From Chitinophagales bacterium (GTDB taxonomy: Bacteria > Bacteroidota > Bacteroidia > Chitinophagales > UBA2359), in contig JACJXU010000009.1 of NCBI GenBank assembly GCA_020636475.1, positions 1 through 64,000 of the forward strand: a DNA stretch of 64,000 nucleotides, in the 5' to 3' direction. How positions within the stretch are numbered: the stretch's first letter is position 1; the number at the start of each line of letters is the position of its first letter. Position numbers and translations under genes: made by a program. A model generated the notes under the pieces. That model searched no databases, was not told where the DNA came from, and worked only from the letters and a program-made list of their open reading frames with translations. This document shows positions 56,829 to 64,000 of this stretch, piece by piece.

Positions 56829-57131
56829 TTATTTAATAATAAGTAATTTATGCGCAAAAACAGCATCTCTGTTTTGTACTTTAATGAAATACATACCAGC
56901 AGGGGTAGTGCTGTAAATTCAATACATAAGATTGGTTAAACTTAGTGCTTAAGCACGTTGCTACCTTACATTTATTAGTGTCATTGTGGCATTATCATCA
57001 CAAGTAGAGCAGGCAATGTTTACACTTTGTTGTGCGGGTTGGGGCTGAGTAATAATTTTGAGGTGCTTATTACTTCCGTATCTGTTAGTTCATTTTGGCG
57101 GCTGTTGGCATACAAACGGGAATCTATTTTA
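56829..57131 (-). pseudogene. Orphan sorting-domain fragment between copies B and A
   Basis: About 300 nt reading, with several indels, as KIDSVC...LLSPNPAQQSV... ending LLIIK-stop at 56829. It is a second-hand copy of the C-terminal tail of the 1001-residue protein at 60951-64000, duplicated together with the following gene. It has no start of its own and is not expected to make a protein. Confidence 0.7.
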
Positions 57132-58886
57132 AGGTACGAAAACTTCCTGTACGCCAATTTATTTTGCCGATGCTGGTCAAAATTTGGTAAAAATACACAC
57201 CCGCAGGCAGTTGTTGTGGCAAGCTAAAGTGAGTGCGGAGCATTGACTTTGTAGTATTACACGCCCTTGTGTATCCACAATTTGGAGTTTGTGCTTGTTG
57301 TAGTTCCGTCCAAAAGTGTAGCGTATTTTCTTGGGCAACATAGCTTACAGGCAGGTTGTTGTGTAGTGGCGGCATTTGTTCGTTGCCGAGCACCCAATCT
57401 TCGGGGCAAGTTTCGAGGTGTTAATTTTGCACGCACTGCCCTACGGAAAGGGTATCGCAAAAATAAGCGTTGAGGTAGCCCAGTAAGTGCCGTTGTTGGG
57501 ATAGGTGTGAACTACGGTTTGTCCGAACTGTGCGGGTGCGGAAGTGCCATCACCAAAATCCCACCGAAGGTCAAGGATCGGCTCTCCGCGAAAACCAAGC
57601 GAATCGGCAGTAAAATAGACGGCGTGATTGTCGATATTCAGGTCAAAATTGAGGCTAGGATTTTCGAGCAGTCCGAGGCAGTTGGTGTGGAGCAGGAGAA
57701 TATCGGCAGTACCGCCATTCATTACAACAGAAGAATCTGCATTGTAGAGGGGTATAGATTCCAAGCCGGATTCCCAGCGACCAGTCACCCAAAAAGTACC
57801 GTTCGGGTCGGTAGCGAGGGCATAAGCGTAGTCATTTTTTTCGCCACCGTAGAGGCGTTGCCAAATGATATTTCCTTGTGGACTTAGCTTAGTGAGGTGT
57901 ACTTGTGCTTCGAGGGAGTCGCCAGTAAGGTAACAGCCCGCCACAATAATATCACCGGAGGGAAGTTCCGCCACTTCGCCATTGCCACAATTATTACAAA
58001 GGTCGGGGCTTTGCCAGAGGACGTTGTAGTTTTGGTCAAGTTTGATGATGGTACTGTGCTTATTAATGGTATAATCCTTATACATACCCAAAAAACCATT
58101 ATCTTTTGATGGAATAAGATTGAAAATATCCTCAAAATAGCTTTGTACAGGAATGATTTTTTTATTGACGATATCACCATCAGTAGTTAATTCTATGAAA
58201 GCAATTTGCCCTACACCGTTCCAAGCACTCCAGTTAACAAGGCAGTTTGCTAAGAAATTTCCATTGGGTAGGGGAACGATGCTGATAACCTTATTATCAT
58301 ACAAAAACTCATCAATTATTTTTTCCCAAATAATATCGCCGTTCTTGTCTATTTTGAGGAGTAAAATTTTTCTTAAATTATATGGTATGTCAGGCTCGTC
58401 CGGAATATTTATATTTCCCCCGATAATAAAAGTATTATCGGGGGAAACTGTAATGGAATTAGCAACGGATGTAAACGTGTTAGAAATACTTAATTTTTTT
58501 GCAAAGAAATAAGTGTCAAATTTGTAAAATGCTAACAAGATATCCCCGTGAAAATAATCTCCAACTAAACCAGCAAAAATTAAATTTTGATCTTCCCCAA
58601 TAGCAAAGCAAGTTAAATTTGATTGCCCTAATGTATCTGCTATAATATAATCATTAATAATATTCCCAAGTGTATCCGATTTATTTATAAATCCTTGCCA
58701 GTAACCATCAAAAAACAACCAATTAGCTGCGCTACCGAAATAGTAAAGATTATTTTCACTCAAAAAAATTCCATGTCCACTATCAATATGAGCAATATCT
58801 TTAGTTTGTAAAAATAAAGAGTCTTGAGCATGAACTAAGTTGAATAAACTCAAACAGAGGTAACAAAAAATTAAGACTTTCCGCAT
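57129..58886 (-). pseudogene. T9SS PKD-domain protein, tandem copy B (frameshifted near C-terminus)
   Basis: Start ATG 58886 with signal peptide MRKVLIFCYLCLSLFNLVHA. The propeller-like region is almost identical to copy A (for example 58260-58710 against 56200-56650), then PKD-like LRWDFGDGTSAPAQFGQTVV matches copy C. The frame is open to 57441, where a missing base in a GGG run near 57473 shifts it. Further indels follow, but the sorting-domain sequence (QQLPAGVYFYQI) continues to a stop at 57129-57131. Repaired length about 585 aa, like copy C. Exported through the type IX system; function unknown. Confidence 0.75.
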
Positions 58887-58893
58887 AATGTAA

Positions 58894-59196
58894 TCATTTA
58901 ATAATAAGTAATTTATGCACAAAAATAGCATCTCTGTTTTGTACTTTAATGAAATACATACCGGCGGGGTAGTGCTGTAAATTCAATACATAAGATTGGT
59001 TAAACTTAGTGCTTGTAAGTACGTTGCCACTTACATTTATTAGTGTCATTGTGGCATTATCATCACAAGTAGAGCAGGCAATGTTTACACTTTGTTGTGC
59101 GGGGTTGGGGCTGAGTAGCAGTTGTGGAGTGTCCATTGTTTGCGTATCTGTTGGTTCATTTTTGGCGGCTATTGGCATACAGACGGAATCTATTTT
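58894..59196 (-). pseudogene. Orphan sorting-domain fragment between copies C and B
   Basis: Intact 99-residue frame KIDSVCMPIAAKNEPTDTQT...LNLQHYPAGMYFIKVQN...LLIIK, ending at 58894, nearly the same as the end of the 1001-residue protein. The frame begins inside the last codons of copy C and has no start or signal peptide. It ends 7 bp before the start of copy B, the same spacing as between the long protein and copy C. Confidence 0.75.
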
Positions 59197-60943
59197 AAGG
59201 TACGAAAAACTTCCCATACGCCAATTTATTTTGCCGATGCTGGTCAAAAATTTGGTAAAGATACACGCCCGCAGGGAGTTGTTGAGGTAAAGAAAATTGA
59301 CTGCCGGAGCATTGGCTTTGTAGTATCACGCGTCCTTGCGTATCTACAATTTGTAATTGTGCTTGTTGTAGTTCCGTCCAAAAGTGTAGCGTATTTTCTT
59401 GGGCAATATAGCTAATGGGCAAGTTGTTGTGTAGTGGTGGCATTTGCTCGTTGCCGAGCACCCAATCTTCGGGGCAAGTTTCGGAGGTGTTAATTTGCAC
59501 ACACTGTCCTACGGAAAGGGTGTCGCAAAAGTAAGCGTTGAGGGTAGCCCAGTAAGTGCCGTTGTTGGGATAGGTGTGAACCACGGTTTGTCCGAACTGT
59601 GCAGGTGCAGAAGTGCCGTCCCCGAAATCCCACCGAAGGTCGAGGATAGGCTCTCCGCGAAAACCGAGCGAATCGGCGGTAAAATAGACGGCGTGATTGT
59701 CAATGTTTAGGTCAAAATTGAGGCTAGGATTTTCGAGCAGTCCAAGGCAGTTGGTGTGGAGCAGGAGAACATCGGCAGTGCCACCGTTCATTACAACAGA
59801 AGAATCTGCATTGTAGAGGGGTACGGGTTCTAAGCCGGATTCCCAGCGTCCTGTCACCCAAAAAGTACCGTTCGGGTCGGTAGCGAGGGCATAAGCGTAG
59901 TCATTTTTTTCGCCACCGTAGAGGCGCTGCCAAATGATATTTCCTTGGGAGCTTAATTTGGTGAGGTGTACTTGTGCTTCGAGAGAATTACCTGCAATAG
60001 TGCCAGCAACAATAATATCTCCTGAAGAAAGTTCAGTAGGATTAGAGATACCATACTCCGAAATCATTTCCGAAATCCATACAATATTAAAACTGGTGTC
60101 AAATCGTATTACATAATTAAGGTTATCCAATTCATAATTTCCGATGATAGTGCCATCATCACAAAAGGACATATCACCGATAGATTCACTAATCCCCCAG
60201 TTAAACAAGTTTTTATGAATAATATTTCCATCAGTGTCAAACTCAAGGAAAAGAATATCGGCGGGATTAGAGAACTCCCACGGCTGCCAATTTACGGCAC
60301 AACTTGCTAAGAAATTTCCATTGGGCAGGGGAACGATGCTAATAACTTTATTATCATACAAAAACTCATCAATTATATTTTCCCAAATAATATCGCCGTT
60401 CTTGTCTATTTTGAGGAGGTAGAGGTGCGTATCAATTTCATCAAAGTAACGCATTCTACCCCCGATGATAAAACCATTATCAGGGGTAGAAATTGTAGAA
60501 TGAGCAGAACACTCAAAATCAGTATAATCTTTAATAATTTTTTCGTAAATGAAACTATTAAATTTGTAGAATAGTCCAATTATTCTTGATGAATATTCTA
60601 TAATGTAATTTGACGAATATCCTGTAAAAATATAACTACCATCAGTACCAATGGCAAAAGAATTAAGTGTCCCTTCCCAACCATTATTATTAACAGCAGT
60701 AGCAGTTTTAATAATATTACCGATTGTATCTAACTCAAGTAAAAATCCTTTCCATTCGGTGTTAGTAAAAATTGTCCAATTAGCACTAGAACCAAAAACC
60801 AATAAATTGCTATCATCTTTTTTCAAAATTCCCCACCCATTGTCAATATCACCTACAGAAAGTGTATGAAGATATAAAGAGTCTTGGGCAAAAAGATAAT
60901 TGAAATTAAAAAAGAAAAAAATAATAACTATTACTTTGTTCAT
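59195..60943 (-). CDS. T9SS PKD-domain protein, tandem copy C (intact)
   Basis: 582 aa, intact. Signal peptide (NKVIVIIFFFFNFNYLFAQ), about 350 residues of propeller-like repeats with phrases such as LLKIDKNGDIIWENIIDEFL and ATDPNGTFWVTGRWESGLEP, a PKD-like domain (LRWDFGDGTSAPAQFGQTVV, about 440-500), then a Por_secre_tail type-A sorting domain (LQIVDTQGRVILQSQCSGSQ, LPAGVYLYQIFDQHRQNKLA, GKFFVP). Starts 7 bp after the stop of the upstream long protein, so the two are probably co-transcribed. Secreted or surface-attached; partner unknown. Confidence 0.85.
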   Translation of the reverse strand: MNKVIVIIFFFFNFNYLFAQDSLYLHTLSVGDIDNGWGILKKDDSNLLVFGSSANWTIFTNTEWKGFLLELDTIGNIIKTATAVNNNGWEGTLNSFAIGTDGSYIFTGYSSNYIIEYSSRIIGLFYKFNSFIYEKIIKDYTDFECSAHSTISTPDNGFIIGGRMRYFDEIDTHLYLLKIDKNGDIIWENIIDEFLYDNKVISIVPLPNGNFLASCAVNWQPWEFSNPADILFLEFDTDGNIIHKNLFNWGISESIGDMSFCDDGTIIGNYELDNLNYVIRFDTSFNIVWISEMISEYGISNPTELSSGDIIVAGTIAGNSLEAQVHLTKLSSQGNIIWQRLYGGEKNDYAYALATDPNGTFWVTGRWESGLEPVPLYNADSSVVMNGGTADVLLLHTNCLGLLENPSLNFDLNIDNHAVYFTADSLGFRGEPILDLRWDFGDGTSAPAQFGQTVVHTYPNNGTYWATLNAYFCDTLSVGQCVQINTSETCPEDWVLGNEQMPPLHNNLPISYIAQENTLHFWTELQQAQLQIVDTQGRVILQSQCSGSQFSLPQQLPAGVYLYQIFDQHRQNKLAYGKFFVP

Positions 60944-60950
60944 GACATAA

Positions 60951-63900
60951 TTATTTGATGATGAGCAATTTGTGTATAAATATATTATTGCCGTTTTGTG
61001 CCTTGATGAAATACATACCTGTAGGGTAGTGCTGTAAATTCAATACATAAGATTGATTGAATGTTAAAGAGGTAAGGACTTGTCCGTTTACATTCATAAG
61101 AACAAGAGGAGTATTGTCTTGACAAGTAGGACAACTAATGTGTACACTTTGCTGTGCGGGATTGGGGCTGAGTAATAATTTTGAAGTGCTTATTATTTCT
61201 GTATTTGTTGGTTCATTTTTAGCGGCTATTGGCATACAAACTGAATCTATTTTGGCGAGAAGCTCGCTGCCGGCAAGAATTTCAAAATCGGGTAACAATG
61301 TAATAGAGTAACCTGCTACATAGAGTACTTGGCTACTTTGACTAATGCGTTCGCTACTCCAAATTTTTTGCCGTACACTTATATCGTGTACCATATTGCT
61401 TATTGTTTGATCCAAATAATCAAAATCTTTGCAATCAGGATATTCATCGCAAGCATCAGGTATCCAGTCGGTATCGTTATCCATATTGTCATCTTCGCCG
61501 GGGCAGGCATCCAATATATCGCAAATACCATCATTATCGCTATCAGGCAGACCAGTACAACTGAAGTTTGTAGCAAACAAACTGTCGGCAAAGGTACTGG
61601 GCTGAGGGCTTGGCAGCATAGCAAAATTGGTGGTACTGCTTTGTAAAAGCAGTCGCGCAATATGCGCGCTATAGGTACTGCCTTCTGCTATTTGACTAAG
61701 GCTGTTTTTTTGTGCTGTACTCAGGTTATAGATTGTTTTAGTAGTATCCGCAGCCAAGTCTATCAGCGTTTGGTACAATACTTTAAAACGGTAATCTTCT
61801 ATGCTTATACTATCGGTGCTGTTGCTGCTGCCATTGGGCAGGGCATTCAGTGCTGTTTGTGCCAGTGCGGTTTTGCGGACTGCCGTATAGTGCTGTACCA
61901 GCGCACGGCGGCTGTCGCGGGTTTGGGCGCAATGTTGAAGTTGCAAGGCGGCTTCCCATTTTTGTAGTTCCATATAGTATTGGGTTTTGCTGCGGCGCAG
62001 TTGGTCTTTGCGAATGGGGTTGGTTTCACTGCAAATTTGGCTGTCGGGTACTATTTCTCTACGTCCACATTCCGAATATGGATTGGGTGTATTATTAGCA
62101 GAAAGACAATCGTCCACATCCACACCCCCGCTCACCACTTCGGGTTCTTGTGTTTCGTTAGGGTGTGCCCAATAGATAAAGGCAGCGTTACCTGTAATAT
62201 CCAAATCTTGTGCATCGCAGGGGTTTAGTATGCTGTTACTACACTCAAATCGGTTGAGCGGGAGGTAGTTGCTAGGTAAGTTTCCATCTTCACATACTCC
62301 TTGGTCTTGTAGGAAGCCATTTACACTCCAGCCGCGCCAGTAGTTGCTATGGAAGTTGCAGCGCAGGTCTAAATATTCTTGGTCGGAGCTGGGGTTTTCG
62401 CTGAGTACGCCTACAAGGGTGTTCATAAAGCGGTTGTAGCTTCCCCAAGTGCCGGTAGTACCCATAGCACCTTGGTTATAGAGGCACACTTTGTAGCGTT
62501 GGAAGTTGTTATAGTTGAGGCTGTGGATATTACATTGTTGCAGCCAAAGTCCCGTATTGCCCCAAGCAGTAAGGTCTGTTCGGGTGAAGGTATTTCCAAA
62601 AATAATACCTCTTTCGTTTTGTATAAAAGCTCCATACAGGCAGTTGTCGAAGGTACAACTTCTTATAATAATACCATCGTTTGTGAAGGTAGTATTGACA
62701 GAAGCATCGCGCATACCCCAGCGGCAATAGTTAAAAGTACAATGACGTGCCGAAAGATGAGAGACTATATTGGTCTGCATTCCTGCATAGAGGTTTGTAT
62801 AATTAGAATAATTGTCTGCAATATATCCGTACAAATCGCTTACAATACCATGAGCGGGATAATTTTGCAGCGGAAAAAGTAGGTTGTTATTTTTTGTGTA
62901 TGTATTCCAGCCTAAATTTAAGATACTGAATTGGGTGGGATCAATATTGAGGTTGTTATAATAACCATTGGAAGCATTAACTGCTTGATGACAGTTGTTG
63001 AAAGTGGTATGTTGTATATTTGCCCATCCATTGGCAGAGTTAATACAAATACTGTTGTTTTGCAGTCCCCAGAAAATATTATTTTGTGAAATATTGGCAG
63101 GATTAGGCGTAATGGTATTCATATCCAAGTCCACCAAATCATACACGGGCGTATTCATCAATGCAACACCAATTAGTGCGTTATTAACAGTGGAATTATT
63201 ATTTGAAGTAAGTCTTCCGATGAGACTGGTTTTAGGGTTTACATTCATACCTGAGCCTAACACCCTAATTCCTTGCCACATACAGGTAGTAGCACTATTC
63301 AAATCAGAAGCATCAATATTTAATTCACCTCCCGCCTGTACGACCATTCTACCGAAGGGTCCAAACTCAAGGTTTTGATTCACAACATTTAACCTATAGT
63401 ATGGCGGTATAATAATGTCCGCATTGATGATATCATTTCCAGAAGATGCATCGGTAAAAAGTGCGTTATTTACAGTATTCCAATCGACAGTAATAATATT
63501 GATAGCAGAGCCATCTCCCAAGCCGAGCCCAAGTAAGTTGTAATCGTTTATTACTTCGGCACCAGCAGCAGGAAGACACATTGCATCGGTACAGTCATCA
63601 CCTAAAACGATAGTAACAGTGGACTCATCGTAAAAACACTCGTTTTCTACCACGTAGGTGTAAGTGCCGAAAGGATAGGTACTAGGAGAAATATTGATAT
63701 TTATTCCTAAGTTATTATTATTCTCATCGTACCAAGTACCGCCGGAGTCTTCGTTTTGTAATGCAGTATTCAGTTCAAAACTTTCATCGTCAGGACATAT
63801 AGAAATGGTTAAATTGTCACCTGCGGAGACTGTTGGTATAACAAGAACACTGATAGAAGCAGAGCCTACACAGTTTACGCCACTATCATAAATAGTAATG

Positions 63901-64000
63901 GTATAGGTCGTGTTTTCCGTAGGAGATGTTGTAATACTAAGTCCATTTCCTATCACATTATTGGCATCGTCTGTCCATTCATATACATCAGCTTTGGGAA
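60951..64000 (-). CDS. Large T9SS protein with beta-helix and thrombospondin-3-like repeats, partial (N-terminus off window)
   Basis: The frame is open to the right edge, so over 1000 residues are seen and the start is missing. Order from the edge: Ig-like modules (TYTITIYDSGVNCVGSASIS), a parallel beta-helix region of about 350 residues with short Asn-rich rungs (ISQNNIFWGLQNNSICINSA, IIIRSCTFDNCLYGAFIQNE), a helical linker (KDQLRRSKTQYYMELQKWEA), a calcium-binding thrombospondin-3-like stretch (DSDNDGICDILDACPGEDDN), and a type-A sorting domain (LLLSPNPAQQSVHISCPTCQ...LLIIK). Such proteins are surface adhesins or polysaccharide-binding proteins exported by the type IX system. Its tail has been copied twice further downstream. 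Confidence 0.83.
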   Translation of the reverse strand, partial: PKADVYEWTDDANNVIGNGLSITTSPTENTTYTITIYDSGVNCVGSASISVLVIPTVSAGDNLTISICPDDESFELNTALQNEDSGGTWYDENNNNLGININISPSTYPFGTYTYVVENECFYDESTVTIVLGDDCTDAMCLPAAGAEVINDYNLLGLGLGDGSAINIITVDWNTVNNALFTDASSGNDIINADIIIPPYYRLNVVNQNLEFGPFGRMVVQAGGELNIDASDLNSATTCMWQGIRVLGSGMNVNPKTSLIGRLTSNNNSTVNNALIGVALMNTPVYDLVDLDMNTITPNPANISQNNIFWGLQNNSICINSANGWANIQHTTFNNCHQAVNASNGYYNNLNIDPTQFSILNLGWNTYTKNNNLLFPLQNYPAHGIVSDLYGYIADNYSNYTNLYAGMQTNIVSHLSARHCTFNYCRWGMRDASVNTTFTNDGIIIRSCTFDNCLYGAFIQNERGIIFGNTFTRTDLTAWGNTGLWLQQCNIHSLNYNNFQRYKVCLYNQGAMGTTGTWGSYNRFMNTLVGVLSENPSSDQEYLDLRCNFHSNYWRGWSVNGFLQDQGVCEDGNLPSNYLPLNRFECSNSILNPCDAQDLDITGNAAFIYWAHPNETQEPEVVSGGVDVDDCLSANNTPNPYSECGRREIVPDSQICSETNPIRKDQLRRSKTQYYMELQKWEAALQLQHCAQTRDSRRALVQHYTAVRKTALAQTALNALPNGSSNSTDSISIEDYRFKVLYQTLIDLAADTTKTIYNLSTAQKNSLSQIAEGSTYSAHIARLLLQSSTTNFAMLPSPQPSTFADSLFATNFSCTGLPDSDNDGICDILDACPGEDDNMDNDTDWIPDACDEYPDCKDFDYLDQTISNMVHDISVRQKIWSSERISQSSQVLYVAGYSITLLPDFEILAGSELLAKIDSVCMPIAAKNEPTNTEIISTSKLLLSPNPAQQSVHISCPTCQDNTPLVLMNVNGQVLTSLTFNQSYVLNLQHYPTGMYFIKAQNGNNIFIHKLLIIK

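Larger units (their letters stand above)
55067..61253 (-). repeat. Tandem array of three ~2.06-kb units
   Basis: The junction sequence AATCTATTTT occurs at 57121, 59187 and 61244, spacing 2066 and 2057 bp. Each unit reads (minus strand) sorting-domain tail of the long protein, 7-bp gap, then a PKD-domain gene. In unit 1 the tail is still joined to its parent gene; in units 2 and 3 it is an orphan. This is the signature of unequal recombination between the 3' end of the PKD gene and the tail-coding part of the long gene. Confidence 0.85.

Noticed and set aside
58894..59196. Independent small secreted protein with sorting domain
   Set aside because: No start or signal peptide; it is a duplicated tail of the gene ending at 60951.
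1..64000. Prophage or integrative element
   Set aside because: No integrase, phage structural, relaxase or type IV secretion genes, and no flanking attachment repeats are visible.

Overview
The window reads as an AT-rich chromosome segment from a member of the Bacteroidota. The evidence is type IX secretion sorting domains (a CHU_C/gliding type and several Por_secre_tail type), a TonB receptor-lipoprotein pair, and several perfect copies of the Bacteroidota promoter core TAnnTTTG. The mix of glycogen, polyphosphate, pyruvate phosphate dikinase and large secreted PKD/beta-helix proteins suggests an environmental Saprospiria/Chitinophagia-like lineage, but the exact taxon cannot be read from the sequence.

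Layout. 0-0.7 kb: left-truncated LptF/LptG permease. 1-1.75 kb: a REP-associated tyrosine transposase (RAYT) with a perfect 46-bp palindrome inside its reading frame. 1.8-7.5 kb: glycogen/maltodextrin genes (GH57, a glycogen-synthase-like glycosyltransferase, GH31). 7.6-9.6 kb: a restriction-modification pair, an SPPY-type DNA methyltransferase with a C-terminal nuclease-fold domain overlapping a frameshifted MjaI-like endonuclease. 9.7-12.2 kb: ECF sigma / anti-sigma / outer-membrane protein operon. 12.3-15.3 kb: polyphosphate operon ppk1-ppx, followed by a tRNA-like RNA candidate on the opposite strand. 15.6-19.4 kb: Lrp-type regulator, L-serine dehydratase and a frameshifted lnt. 19.5-23.8 kb: four-gene plus-strand run (M42 peptidase, UbiA-like protein, transaldolase, FAD oxidoreductase). 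23.8-26.2 kb: MORN protein, frameshifted epimerase and a FloA-like protein. 26.5-29.3 kb: ppdK. 29.7-33.3 kb: small envelope proteins, a ferritin-VIT1 iron/manganese transporter and a glycosyltransferase. 33.3-36.2 kb: TonB receptor and lipoprotein under a perfect palindromic operator. 36.4-43.2 kb: DoxX, SDR, ribH, frameshifted smc, thiolase. 43.4-46.4 kb: large repeat-rich T9SS protein. 46.4-48.7 kb: REP-like repeats, an attC-like hairpin and a frameshifted AIPR (abortive infection) gene with a palindromic operator. 48.9-52.8 kb: hflX-lspA and an acyl-CoA dehydrogenase. 53-55 kb: SpoIIE-type phosphatase. 55-64 kb: a tandem array of three related T9SS proteins behind a right-truncated beta-helix T9SS protein.

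Most metabolic genes are ordinary core genes. The accessory interest lies in the RAYT palindrome, the RM pair, the tRNA-like RNA, the two operator palindromes, the AIPR gene with its attC-like flank, and the T9SS array, whose repeat unit carries the tail of the neighbouring gene. Many indels break otherwise well-conserved frames (lnt, smc, epimerase, AIPR, two T9SS copies), several of them in homopolymers and some in essential genes, so base-level errors in the assembly are the first explanation. Large genes such as GH31, ppk1, ppdK and the TonB receptor are unbroken.
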